Notes under the pieces: model-generated
Told to the model about the DNA's origin: nothing
What the model saw: only the letters and a program-made list of their open reading frames with translations
The model's database searches: none
Program-made: the position numbers and the translations under genes
Part shown: positions 6,156-13,611 of the stretch, one piece after another
Layout of the letters: every line of letters begins with the position of its first letter
Numbering within the stretch: the stretch's first letter is position 1
Source: a virus
DNA length: 32,953 nt
Strand: one strand, 5' to 3'
Virus record (IMG/VR): IMGVR_UViG_3300046660_000391
Span: 1 to 32,953 of that record

Positions 6156-6989
6156 ATGCCCGACGCCACCCCCCGCCCCGATGCGACCGACGAACTGCGC
6201 CACCGCATCCGCGTCGAAATGGCGCGAGCGGGGCTTGATCCGGTGCCGCTAGCGACCAGCCTTGGGAAAGGCCGCGACTTCCTGACCGACTTCCTCAACG
6301 GCCGGAAGAAGAAGCTGGACACCGATTTCCTCGGGCAATTGGCCCAGCAGCTCGGCTTTCCGAGCGCTGACCACTTCAAGCGCGGCGTCCGGTTTGACGA
6401 GCCGAACCAAGCCGCCGCGAGCCTCGCCGCGATGCGTGAGGCGAACGTCGTTCGTCTCGGTTCGGCGGCGCCGCTACCCCCTATGTCCGCCGCTGTCGTA
6501 CCCGCCATGCGTGATGTCGCCCGACGCATCCCGGTTGTTGGGGATGTCGAGGCTGGTGTGTGGCGGGAAACGGTGGCGAGGGACGGACACGATATCGACG
6601 ACTATCTGGCGCTCGACGTCCAAGGCTACGAACAGGCCGAGCTGAAGGCGTACAAGGTCAGCGGTCCATCCATGAACCAAGTGTACGCCCACGGGCGCTT
6701 CGTCGTCGTTGCCCACCCTTCCCAGGCCGGCCTTCGCAGCGGCGACCATGTCGTTGTGGAGCGGCGCAGGGGCAGCATGACGGAAGTCACACTGAAGGAA
6801 TTCGTGCAGGAAGCGGACGGGCGCATAGCCCTGTGGCCCCGCAGCGATCACCCCGATTTCCAGACGCCGTTCTACCTCAAGGCCCAGGACGAGGCCGACC
6901 AGGACGGGCTCGAAATCATTGGCGTGGTGGTCGCCGATTACGGCCGCCGCGACCGCCCAACAATCCCGTACCTCACACCCGGACGCTGA
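6156..6989 (+). CDS. S24-family (LexA/CI-like) prophage repressor
   Basis: A 277-residue repressor. An XRE-type HTH (about 13-68) is followed by a linker (about 85-125) and a C-terminal S24 peptidase/dimerisation domain. The autocleavage dyad is visible as Ser172 (SGPSM) and Lys214 (TLKEF), with an Ala133-Gly134 scissile pair in VEAGVW. It would bind the GTCGGA-N4-TCCGAC operators on both sides, hold both early promoters off in the lysogen, and self-cleave on RecA activation. The linker carries a degenerate copy of the dispersed palindrome, encoding EANVVR. The start at 6156 directly follows an operator and lacks a ribosome site, so leaderless translation is likely. No in-frame alternative precedes the HTH better. 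Confidence 0.9.
   Translation: MPDATPRPDATDELRHRIRVEMARAGLDPVPLATSLGKGRDFLTDFLNGRKKKLDTDFLGQLAQQLGFPSADHFKRGVRFDEPNQAAASLAAMREANVVRLGSAAPLPPMSAAVVPAMRDVARRIPVVGDVEAGVWRETVARDGHDIDDYLALDVQGYEQAELKAYKVSGPSMNQVYAHGRFVVVAHPSQAGLRSGDHVVVERRRGSMTEVTLKEFVQEADGRIALWPRSDHPDFQTPFYLKAQDEADQDGLEIIGVVVADYGRRDRPTIPYLTPGR
6441..6455. repeat. GCGAACGSCGTTCGC palindrome, degenerate copy 2
   Basis: GCGAACGTCGTTCGT (two differences from the consensus) in the linker between the HTH and S24 domains of the repressor, encoding part of REANVVRL. Confidence 0.5.
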
Positions 6990-6990
6990 C

Positions 6991-7383
6991 ATGAAACGCG
7001 CCCCAGCCCTTGCGCTCGCCCTTTCGGTCGCTTTGGCGGGGTGCAGCCCAGGTGGCTTGGACCATGTCCGCGCGCCATCGGATCGCCTGGTGAAGGCCAT
7101 GGGCGCGCGGGCCGAATTCCTGTCGCGCATCGGGCGAAAGCCCACGGCGATTTACGGCCAGGTCAAGGGCGTCCAGACGGCATCGGTGACGCTCAGCTGG
7201 TCCGAGCCCGCTCCTCATTCGCTCCCCGCCGCAATGCTGCTCGATAGCGCATACGTCCAGTTCGGCGATCGGCACGGCGTTGAAGCCCTAGCGGCCTGGT
7301 GCAGGTCAGTCGACGGCGACCAAACGCCCGTTCTTTGCATGCGAGCCAGTGAAACGGCGGGCCAGGGCCTGCTAAATCCGTAA
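6991..7383 (+). CDS. Small lipoprotein next to the repressor (candidate lysogenic-conversion gene)
   Basis: A 130-residue protein with a typical lipoprotein signal: a KR start, a hydrophobic run (ALALALSVALAGC) and a lipobox with Cys18. It should therefore be lipid-anchored in the envelope. The mature part has two cysteines (in WCRS and LCMR) and no family I recognise. The start at 6991 is one base after the repressor stop, so it is probably cotranscribed with the repressor and expressed in the lysogen. That position is typical of superinfection-exclusion or host-modifying genes. This role is inference. Confidence 0.7.
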   Translation: MKRAPALALALSVALAGCSPGGLDHVRAPSDRLVKAMGARAEFLSRIGRKPTAIYGQVKGVQTASVTLSWSEPAPHSLPAAMLLDSAYVQFGDRHGVEALAAWCRSVDGDQTPVLCMRASETAGQGLLNP

Positions 7384-7410
7384 GACCCTATCCGACCCGC
7401 GAATCGCGTG

Positions 7411-7467
7411 GTCGGAATTAACGTCGGAAATTTCCGCTACTTGGCTTGACGGTCGGAAATCTCCGAC
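7411..7467. promoter_or_regulatory. Right operator cluster
   Basis: Two sites matching the left operators: 7423-7438 (GTCGGAAATTTCCGCT) and 7452-7467 (GTCGGAAATCTCCGAC, a perfect 6+6 palindrome with a 4-base centre). A GTCGGA half-site is at 7411-7416 and a TCCGAC half-site at 7391-7396. These would be the second control point of the repressor. Confidence 0.8.
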
Positions 7468-7474
7468 TTAGGTT
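7446..7474 (+). promoter_or_regulatory. Right early promoter
   Basis: -35 TTGACG (7446-7451), a 17-bp spacer and -10 TAGGTT (7469-7474). The spacer is occupied almost exactly by the perfect operator 7452-7467. Transcription would start near 7481 and run into the gene at 7502, which has a GGAG site at 7492-7495. Confidence 0.75.
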
Positions 7475-7501
7475 CGCTTCGTCACCACGACGGAGCCGGC
7501 C

Positions 7502-7630
7502 ATGCGCCCCCACCCTACGCAATCCCCCAAGGCGAACGGCGTTCGCGTCCCCCATCTCGACGCCGGCTGGGTGTTGGTGGTGGTCGGCCTCGTCGTGGTG
7601 ACGCTGGCCATCGGCGGGGCGACCCTGTGA
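7502..7630 (+). CDS. Small membrane protein, 42 aa
   Basis: First gene of the early-right operon. An ATG at 7502 is preceded by GGAG six bases upstream. After a polar N-terminus, residues about 22-41 form one strongly hydrophobic helix rich in Val/Leu, so this is a single-pass membrane peptide. It ends in a GTGA overlap with the next gene. Codons 10-15 are made by a copy of the dispersed palindrome (KANGVR). Function unknown. Confidence 0.6.
   Translation: MRPHPTQSPKANGVRVPHLDAGWVLVVVGLVVVTLAIGGATL
7532..7546. repeat. GCGAACGSCGTTCGC palindrome, copy 3
   Basis: GCGAACGGCGTTCGC near the start of the 42-aa membrane protein gene, in frame and encoding the ANGVR part of the peptide. Confidence 0.75.
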
Positions 7631-8010
7631 GCGCCCGCCAAGCCTCCCTCTTCGCCCAGCCCTCCGCCCGCGACCGCCAGCCGCTGGCGGCGCCGCACGC
7701 CACGGCCGAGGACCTGGCCCGCAAGCGCGACGTCTTCCTGCTGCTGGTGCAACCGCACGCCGCCCAGGCGGGCAGCGTCCTGCGCTGCAACACCCGCCCG
7801 TTCGACGCCATGGACGCGTTCCTGCCGCGCATCGGCCGCAGCGCGTCGGCGTTGCAGGCGGTGCAGGGCGCCAACCCCGAGGACATCGAAATTCGTCTCA
7901 CGCCCAAGGCGGCCGCCGACGGCCCGCTGCACCTGCTGGCGATCCTCGAAGGCCTGACCCTCGACGAAGCCCGCAAGGCGCTGACGACCCTGCGGGAGCG
8001 CGGCCTGTGA
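7627..8010 (+). CDS. Hypothetical protein, 127 aa
   Basis: Starts with GTG in a GTGA overlap and ends in another GTGA overlap. The N-terminus is polar and disordered-looking. The rest is a mixed fold with FLLLVQPHAAQAGSVLRCN and a C-terminal helix (GLTLDEARKALTTLRERGL). No family recognised. It belongs to the early-right operon, and its position between two tiny membrane-protein genes gives no clear functional clue. Confidence 0.6.
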   Translation: MSARQASLFAQPSARDRQPLAAPHATAEDLARKRDVFLLLVQPHAAQAGSVLRCNTRPFDAMDAFLPRIGRSASALQAVQGANPEDIEIRLTPKAAADGPLHLLAILEGLTLDEARKALTTLRERGL

Positions 8011-8129
8011 ACCGCCGCACCCGCCGGGGTGGCCCGCTGCTGACCGACTTCGCCCGCGATGTGCTGTGCGCGCTCGCCACATCGATCGCCCTGGGCCTGG
8101 CCCTGGTCGCCGCCTTCTACCTCAGCTGA
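8007..8129 (+). CDS. Small membrane protein, 40 aa
   Basis: Starts with GTG in a GTGA overlap with the upstream stop. It has a basic N-terminus (NRRTRRGG) followed by a hydrophobic helix (about residues 19-39), a typical single-pass inner-membrane peptide with N-in orientation by the positive-inside rule. Function unknown. Confidence 0.55.
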   Translation: MNRRTRRGGPLLTDFARDVLCALATSIALGLALVAAFYLS

Positions 8130-8144
8130 AAGGACCACCCGCTT

Positions 8145-8492
8145 ATGTCCGTACCGTTCACCGACGTTCTGCGCCTGACCAACAACGGCAAGATCGTCGA
8201 AGCCATCACCGAAGCTCTCGCCGAGGTGAACGCCGCCGCCATCGCGTCGCGCAAGCCGGGTGAATTGACCCTGAAGGTCAAGGTGATCCCCGACTCCACC
8301 GGCGGCCGCCAGACCACGCTGGAATTCGACGTCACCACCAAGACGCCCCGCCCCAAGCTGCCCAAGGGCGTCTTCTGGATGTCCGACAACTTCGACCTGC
8401 TGCGGGCCGACCCCGACCAGCGGGAAATGCAGTTCACCGACGTCAGCGCCGAGAGCCGCCCTTACACGCCGCCGCGTGAGGTCAACGGCTAA
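8145..8492 (+). CDS. Conserved-type phage hypothetical protein, 115 aa
   Basis: An ATG at 8145 is preceded by AAAGGA (8129-8134). A helical N-terminus (TDVLRLTNNGKIVEAITEALAEV) is followed by a beta-rich part (ELTLKVKVIPDS, TTLEFDVTTKTP) and an acidic tail. No enzyme motif is seen. It lies directly before the DUF2303-like gene in the early-right operon, a pairing I recall from alphaproteobacterial phages; the function of the pair is unknown. Confidence 0.65.
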   Translation: MSVPFTDVLRLTNNGKIVEAITEALAEVNAAAIASRKPGELTLKVKVIPDSTGGRQTTLEFDVTTKTPRPKLPKGVFWMSDNFDLLRADPDQREMQFTDVSAESRPYTPPREVNG

Positions 8493-8536
8493 CCGCCCCG
8501 CGCCATCCCCCTTCACCACCCAAGAGAGCCTCGACC

Positions 8537-9373
8537 ATGAAAATCAACGAAGACACCGAAACCGGCCAAATCGCCGCGCTCGCCCTTGACGGCGCCAAGA
8601 CCCCGCAAGTCATCAGCACGCCCTCAGGGGCGACCTTCATCGCCCACCCCGCCGACGTCCAACTCAAGGACGTCACGCCGCCGAACACGGTCAAGACGGT
8701 CAAGCCCGACGTCATCCGGCAGTCGGTCACCCTGCAGACCGCCGAGTCGCTGATTGACTATGTCGGCCGCTTCAAGACCGGCAATACGGTTCTGTTCGCC
8801 GACATCGACAGCGACACCATCGTCGCCGCCATCGACTATCACGGCCAGACGGACGCCGATCACGTCGCCCACAAGGCGGTGCTGAAACTGCCGCGTTCGC
8901 TGGAATGGCAGCTGTGGGACGACATCGACGGCAAGCTTCAGTCGCAACTGGATTTCGCCCGGTTCATCGAAGAGAATCGCGGTCACTTCGTTCGCCCCGA
9001 CCCCGCCAATCTGCTTGAGCTGGTCAACGGCATCCATGCCATCGAGACGGTCGATTTCCGCGCCAAGGTCCGCACCAACAGCGAGAACGTCGATTTCGAC
9101 ATCAAGGCTTCGACTGAAGCCTTTGGCGCGGTGAACGGCGAAAAGCTGACCCTGCCCACGCTCTTCACCATCAGCATCCCGATCTATTTCGGCGAGGAAC
9201 CGCGCGACCTCGAAGCGCGCCTGCGTTGGAAGAAGTCGCAAAGCGAGGGCCTGACCCTGGGCATCATGCTGCTGCGCAAGGAGCAGGAACGCCAGGCCGA
9301 GTTCAAGGCCGTCGTCGGTCGCATCACGACCGCCGTCCAGCTGACCAGCATCTACGGCCGCCTCGGCTCGTAA
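8537..9373 (+). CDS. DUF2303 (YfdQ-like) protein
   Basis: A 278-residue protein with the features of the DUF2303/YfdQ family: an N-terminal segment with FIAHP, then SLIDYVGRFK with an acidic LFADIDSD stretch and AAIDYHG, a central WQLWDDIDGKLQSQLDFARFIEEN block, and a beta-rich end (ISIPIYFGEE, LRWKKSQ). The family occurs in phage early regions and has no established biochemical role. It is preceded by an AAGAGAG-type ribosome site. The family assignment is from motif memory and is fairly secure. Confidence 0.75.
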   Translation: MKINEDTETGQIAALALDGAKTPQVISTPSGATFIAHPADVQLKDVTPPNTVKTVKPDVIRQSVTLQTAESLIDYVGRFKTGNTVLFADIDSDTIVAAIDYHGQTDADHVAHKAVLKLPRSLEWQLWDDIDGKLQSQLDFARFIEENRGHFVRPDPANLLELVNGIHAIETVDFRAKVRTNSENVDFDIKASTEAFGAVNGEKLTLPTLFTISIPIYFGEEPRDLEARLRWKKSQSEGLTLGIMLLRKEQERQAEFKAVVGRITTAVQLTSIYGRLGS

Positions 9374-9463
9374 CCCTACCCCTACCCCCGGCCCTGGTGG
9401 CCGCGCCCGGCAGGCATGGGGCCGCCGGGCGCAACCCCCTCACAATTTCAGGATACCGAGTCG

Positions 9464-11206
9464 ATGAACGCCCTGACTCCGCTTGCACTTCAGAACGTCA
9501 TCGTTCTGCGCACCATCCAAGAATGGTCGGTCGCGCCGTCGACCAAGGCCGCCATGGCCAAGGCCCTCAACCGCGACAAGGGAAATTTCGGCAAGACCCT
9601 GGAGAAGCTGACCGCCGAGGGCCTGGTGGCCTGGCCGTCGCTGACCGAGGCCGGCAAGGCGGTCCTGGCCGAGGTCGAGCGCGCCCCGCACCCGGCCGAA
9701 GCGAACGCCGTTCGCGCGCCCGAGGGGCACGCCTACCTGTTCCACCGTCAAATCCGCATCGGCGGCTTCAACCCGCGCAAGAAGTTCGACAAGGCCGCCC
9801 TGGAAGAGCTGTCGGCTGACATCGCGGAGCGAGGCCTGAAGACCAACCTCGAAGTGCGCGAGCCCGACGCCGAGCCCGACGCCGAGGGGCTGGCCATCCA
9901 CCAGCTGGTGGCCGGCGAACGTCGCTGGCGCGCCATCGGCCTGGCCATCGAGCGCGGCGACCTGGACCGCGACTTCCCCATCCTGGCCAAGGTCGAGGCC
10001 ATCGACGACGCCGCCCACGAAATCGGCGCGCTGCTGGAGAACCTGCAACGCGAGGACCTGACCCCGCTCGAAGAGGCCGAGGCCTTCGAGCGCATCATGC
10101 AGCGCAACGGCTGGAACACCGCCCAGATGGCCGACAAGGCCAAGCGCAAGTCGCGCGAATTCGTCCAGCAGCGCCTGCGCTTGCTCAAGCTGACCGACGC
10201 CGAGAAAAAGCAGATGGAAGGCGGCCAGCTGACCGTGCATGAGGCGCTCAAGCGCATCGCCGCCCGGCCGAAGCCGCTGGAGCTGACCGCCGTCGAGGCG
10301 TTGATGCTGGGCGAGGTCGTCGCCTGGGTCGCGGGCGACCACGCGAGCGGCCTGCCGATCAGCTACTGGCAGTCGCGCGACTGCGGCTCAACAGTCGTCG
10401 ACGACGCCCTGGCCGCCGATCTGATCAAGCGCGGCCTGCTGCACGTCGCCCAGCCCACGGCCTGGGAATTCCACCACCAGGTAAAGTTGGGCTCCCACGA
10501 GGCGCTGGCGCAGCTCACGGCGCTGCTGCCCGACCTCATGAAGCCGGCCACGCACGCCTCGGCGCTGCTAGCCCTGCGGGCCGCCGCTGCCGGCGCGGAC
10601 CTCGCCGAACAGGCCGACACCGAAGGCCGCTACCTCACCCCGTGGCTCAACGGCCCGTTCGAGCTGACCCCCGAGGGCAAGGCCTTCGCCGACGCCAAGG
10701 CGGCCCAGGACGCGGTCGAACAGGCCCAGGCCGACGCCCAGCGCGAGCTGCGCGAGCGCCAGGACGCCGACCGTCGCGCCAAGGCCGAAGAGGCCGCGGC
10801 CAAGGGCCAGGCCTTCCTGGCGGCCGTCCGCAACTTCGAATTCCGCGCCAATGTCGCCCTCGCCGACGGCCTGGCCTTCAACTTCTCCGCCGAGCTGGCG
10901 ACGATCCTGGAGGCCTTCGGTTTCAAGGGGCCGTTCAAGGTCGGCCTCGACGGCGACGCCCTCATCCTCAACGACGCCGAAGGCAAGCTGCTGGCCTGGG
11001 CGCCCGGCCCCGGCTTCGAAGCCCTGCGCCGCGTCCAGGCCCTCGCCCTCAATCACGCCCTCGGCGCGCCGCTGTTCACCGGTCCCGACCTCAAGGCCAT
11101 CAACGACCCGGCCGAAGCGATGCCCGACGACCTGGATGACGGCGAAGGCCTCGAAGACGAGGCCGAAGACGACCCCGAGGCCGACGACGAAGACGACGAG
11201 TCCTGA
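9464..11206 (+). CDS. ParB/Spo0J-family protein with N-terminal winged helix
   Basis: A 580-residue protein. Residues about 10-70 form a MarR-like winged helix (STKAAMAKALNRDKGNFGKTL...). After a linker come the ParB boxes: GFNPRKKFD with EELSADIAERG (101-124), GERRWRA (151-157, the CTP/phosphate-binding motif of ParB CTPases) and ENLQREDLTPLEEAEAF (192-208), followed by the HTH (WNTAQMADKA...). The long C-terminal half contains a coiled coil (about 425-450) and an acidic tail. No ParA partner is in the window. The start at 9464 has CAGGA upstream. It could sit on phage DNA as a clamp for regulation or segregation. The role is inferred, and partition proper would need an ATPase from the host. 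Confidence 0.85.
   Translation: MNALTPLALQNVIVLRTIQEWSVAPSTKAAMAKALNRDKGNFGKTLEKLTAEGLVAWPSLTEAGKAVLAEVERAPHPAEANAVRAPEGHAYLFHRQIRIGGFNPRKKFDKAALEELSADIAERGLKTNLEVREPDAEPDAEGLAIHQLVAGERRWRAIGLAIERGDLDRDFPILAKVEAIDDAAHEIGALLENLQREDLTPLEEAEAFERIMQRNGWNTAQMADKAKRKSREFVQQRLRLLKLTDAEKKQMEGGQLTVHEALKRIAARPKPLELTAVEALMLGEVVAWVAGDHASGLPISYWQSRDCGSTVVDDALAADLIKRGLLHVAQPTAWEFHHQVKLGSHEALAQLTALLPDLMKPATHASALLALRAAAAGADLAEQADTEGRYLTPWLNGPFELTPEGKAFADAKAAQDAVEQAQADAQRELRERQDADRRAKAEEAAAKGQAFLAAVRNFEFRANVALADGLAFNFSAELATILEAFGFKGPFKVGLDGDALILNDAEGKLLAWAPGPGFEALRRVQALALNHALGAPLFTGPDLKAINDPAEAMPDDLDDGEGLEDEAEDDPEADDEDDES
9701..9715. repeat. GCGAACGSCGTTCGC palindrome, copy 4
   Basis: GCGAACGCCGTTCGC inside the parB-like gene, encoding EANAVR exactly in the linker between the winged helix and the ParB domain. 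Confidence 0.75.
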
Positions 11207-11628
11207 TGCCGCGCCCCACCCCCAACCCCTGGGCGCCCAGCGCCCAGGACCTCGCCCGCCACGGCCCGTTCGTGGCCCACGCCATCGCCCATTTCCGGAG
11301 ACCCCGCATGTCAATCACCGCCCGCTTCGCCCTCGCCCGCAAGCCCACCAACCCGCACGACAAGCCGGTGCTGCTGGCCAGCCTCGCCGACCTCGTCGCC
11401 ACCATCCATCGCGACCGCAAGGGCGCGGGCCTGCAAGCCTTCGACGCCGAAATCCACGTGTTCGGCGAGGACCAACCCCGCCAGGGCGTGTCGCTGTTCG
11501 CCATCGACGACGGCGAGCAATCGCGATTCCTGGGCTGGGCCTACCTCGAAGGCCGGGGCGTCAACGCCCTGCGCAGCGCCCTCGACGCCGCCCGGCCTGA
11601 CGCGCCGGTCATCGGCCGGGCGGCCTGA
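11206..11628 (+). CDS. Hypothetical protein, 140 aa (or 106 aa)
   Basis: Two starts are possible. ATG at 11206 is translationally coupled to parB by TGATG. ATG at 11308 has a strong CCGGAG site eight bases upstream and removes a 34-residue Pro/His-rich N-terminus. The core (about 106 aa) has a helix, a beta-strand/acidic region (VSLFAIDDGEQSRFLGWAYL) and a C-terminal helix. No recognised family. It is an early-right operon gene of unknown role. Confidence 0.6.
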   Translation: MPRPTPNPWAPSAQDLARHGPFVAHAIAHFRRPRMSITARFALARKPTNPHDKPVLLASLADLVATIHRDRKGAGLQAFDAEIHVFGEDQPRQGVSLFAIDDGEQSRFLGWAYLEGRGVNALRSALDAARPDAPVIGRAA

Positions 11629-11630
11629 TC

Positions 11631-11825
11631 ATGGCCGACGCCGTCACCATCATCGGCGCCGGCGTCGGCGCGCTCTGGGTCGCGTCGATGGCCTGGGTTC
11701 ACCACGTCGCCCGCCGCAACGCCCCCGGCCACAGGCTCGATTGGTTCGACTGGTCGCTGATCGCCTTCGGGCCGATCAGCGCCGTCACCCTCATCATTTC
11801 CATGCTCACGGACGCCAGCGAATGA
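11631..11825 (+). CDS. Small two-helix membrane protein, 64 aa
   Basis: Starts two bases after the previous stop and ends in an ATGA overlap. There are two hydrophobic segments (about residues 5-24 and 42-59), separated by a basic loop (HHVARRNAPGHRLDW). By the positive-inside rule the loop is probably cytoplasmic. No family recognised. It is one of three tiny membrane proteins in the early-right operon. Confidence 0.6.
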   Translation: MADAVTIIGAGVGALWVASMAWVHHVARRNAPGHRLDWFDWSLIAFGPISAVTLIISMLTDASE

Positions 11826-12319
11826 CCGCCCAAGTTCAACTGCAGGACATGCTCGAATCCGACGCCCTGACGGCTGTCGCGTCGTGGCTGGAAGCCTGCG
11901 CCCAGCACCAGGACATGGACCGCTATGGCCTGCCGCAACCCACCTTCGCCTTCGAACAGGCCTGGCCCCTGGTGCTCGCCATCGCCCAGCCCGCGCGCCT
12001 GTACGCCCACCACATGAATATCCCGCAGGCGGGCCTGCACCCCGCCACCCTGGAACTGGTCGCCAGCTTCGCCCGCGCTCTGGCCGGCAAACTTCGGGCG
12101 GCCGAGGTCAAGTACGGCTGGAACCTGGAATGGAAGACGCGGGAGTGGGAGGCGGAGTGCCGGCGCGAGCTGTCGGCCCACGTCGCCAAGGGCGACCCGC
12201 TCGACGTCGCGGCCTATGCGGCGTTCTGCTGGGCGCGGGGCTGGTCGACGGCCCTACCGCCGGAACCCGAGATCAAGGCCGCAAGCCCGGTGCTCGCCCG
12301 TCACAACGAGGCCGAGTGA
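11822..12319 (+). CDS. Hypothetical helical protein, 165 aa
   Basis: The start at 11822 is fixed by an ATGA overlap. The protein is alpha-helical and rich in Ala/Trp, with LQDMLESDALTAVASWLEAC at the front and a charged amphipathic stretch (YGWNLEWKTREWEAECRREL) in the middle. No signal or catalytic motif is visible. It ends in a TGATG overlap with the next gene. Function unknown. Confidence 0.6.
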   Translation: MTAQVQLQDMLESDALTAVASWLEACAQHQDMDRYGLPQPTFAFEQAWPLVLAIAQPARLYAHHMNIPQAGLHPATLELVASFARALAGKLRAAEVKYGWNLEWKTREWEAECRRELSAHVAKGDPLDVAAYAAFCWARGWSTALPPEPEIKAASPVLARHNEAE

Positions 12320-12759
12320 TGGATGACCTCGCCAAACTGCTAGCCGACCTAACCAAGGCACGCAAAGGTGACAACGCCCTTGATTGCCGCATGTCGGTCG
12401 CCTTCTTCAAGCCGACCCGCCATGTGATCGGCAAGCGTCTGAACGACGCGCAGACGAAGGTGATCTACACGTATCGAAACGCGGACGGATCGACGGCCGA
12501 GGCGACCGGTTGGGCGGGCGATCTTACCACCCGCGTTGATTTCGCCTTGGAGCTATTCGCGCAAGTCCTCCCTGGCCACCGCGCTGCGCTGTTCACCAAC
12601 GCCGATGGCCACGGCCCGGCCGCCGGCATCATGCGCGGCGATCAAACCATCAGCACCGCCAGCGCCCGCAGCCTGCCGCTCGCGCTGTGTGCCGCGATCG
12701 TGCAGGCCAAGCTGACAGGCACCCTTCGCCCTGCCCCTCAAGGGGAGGCAGGGTCGTGA
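12319..12759 (+). CDS. Hypothetical protein, 146 aa
   Basis: Starts by a TGATG overlap and ends by a GTGA overlap. An N-terminal helix (MDDLAKLLADLTKARKGDN) is followed by an alpha/beta region with KVIYTYRNADGSTAEATGWAGD and a middle segment VDFALELFAQVLPGH. No family recognised. Codon use near 12360-12540 is slightly less GC-rich than in its neighbours, a possible sign of separate origin. Confidence 0.6.
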   Translation: MDDLAKLLADLTKARKGDNALDCRMSVAFFKPTRHVIGKRLNDAQTKVIYTYRNADGSTAEATGWAGDLTTRVDFALELFAQVLPGHRAALFTNADGHGPAAGIMRGDQTISTASARSLPLALCAAIVQAKLTGTLRPAPQGEAGS

Positions 12760-13190
12760 CCAAAGCTGACTACGTCCGCGCCCAGGGCCAGAACCGCGAC
12801 CATCATTGCCACTGGACCGGCTGCACCAAGCAGGTCCCGCCGGCCATGTGGGGATGCAAGGCGCACTGGTTTAAGCTGCCGCCCGATCTGCGGCGGCGCA
12901 TCTGGCGGTGCTACGCGCCCGGCCAGGAGATCACCGGCCGCCCCAGCGCCGAATACGTCGCGGTGGCCCGAGAGGCGCAGGCCTGGATTGCGAGCCAACC
13001 CAAGGAACACGCGGCGCCCGGCCTGTTCGATAGGCCGAGCCTCGACGCCGTAGCCCGCGAGCATCTGATGTCGACGCGCGAATCCGTCCGCGAGGAATCC
13101 GAGTTCCGCCGCCTACACCTCAATCTGACGCCATGGCCGCCCGAGGACGAGACCAGCCCGTGGACCCACGGCGACGGCAGGGACGACTGA
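12756..13190 (+). CDS. Zinc-knuckle phage protein, 144 aa
   Basis: Begins with GTG in a GTGA overlap. Near the N-terminus, C18-x4-C23-x10-C34-x2-H37 forms a likely single zinc site within the pattern CHWTGCTKQVPPAMWGC, followed by FKLPPDLRRRIW. This layout is typical of a short zinc-binding protein family found in many phages of Gram-negative bacteria. Its biochemical role is not established. The rest (YVAVAREAQAWI...) is helical. It may bind nucleic acid. It sits directly before an HNH-like gene. Confidence 0.7.
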   Translation: MTKADYVRAQGQNRDHHCHWTGCTKQVPPAMWGCKAHWFKLPPDLRRRIWRCYAPGQEITGRPSAEYVAVAREAQAWIASQPKEHAAPGLFDRPSLDAVAREHLMSTRESVREESEFRRLHLNLTPWPPEDETSPWTHGDGRDD

Positions 13191-13191
13191 C

Positions 13192-13611
13192 ATGCCGATT
13201 CGCCCCGAAAACCGCGCCCGCTATCCGGCCGATTGGAAGGCGATCAGCCTTGAGGTGCGCGAGCGCGCCGGCTGGCGCTGCGAGGGCTCGCCCGCCTATC
13301 CGGCCTGCCGCGAGATCAACGGCGAGGAACACACCGACACCGGTTCGAAAGTGGTGCTGACCGTCGCCCACCTCGACCACCAGCCCGAGAACGTCGGCGT
13401 TCCCGGCGACCGGCCCAATCTCAAGGCCTGGTGCCAGCGTTGCCACCTGACCTATGACGCCCCCCACCACGCCCGCACGGCCGCCGAGACGCGCCGCAAG
13501 GCGGCGGCTGGGCCGACGATCGACCTGTTCGAGATCCAGGAAACCGACCCCGTCAAACCGGACTACCGGACGGGCGACGAGGTGGTGCTGTTCGCGGCGG
13601 TCGCGGCATGA
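13192..13611 (+). CDS. HNH endonuclease-like protein
   Basis: A 139-residue HNH-type protein. C30 and C39 form the first half of a zinc site. VVLTVAHLDHQPEN (54-67) holds the H60/H63 pair in the 'AHLDH' pattern, N76 (NLKAW) is the central Asn, and CQRCH (81-85) gives the second CxxC plus the final His. All catalytic positions are present. It is located in the early operon before xis/int, unlike the packaging HNH at 5-463, so it may act as a homing-type or early nuclease. That role is inference. The C-terminus ends in an ATGA overlap with the HTH gene. Confidence 0.75.
   Translation: MPIRPENRARYPADWKAISLEVRERAGWRCEGSPAYPACREINGEEHTDTGSKVVLTVAHLDHQPENVGVPGDRPNLKAWCQRCHLTYDAPHHARTAAETRRKAAAGPTIDLFEIQETDPVKPDYRTGDEVVLFAAVAA

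Noticed and set aside
7446-7474. Host-like sigma-70 promoter unrelated to the phage
   Set aside because: Its spacer is exactly one of the repressor operators and it faces the phage early-right operon, so it is a phage promoter.
9860-9895. Tandem repeat encoding PDAEPDAE in parB
   Set aside because: Just two units of a short, low-complexity linker; no sign of function.
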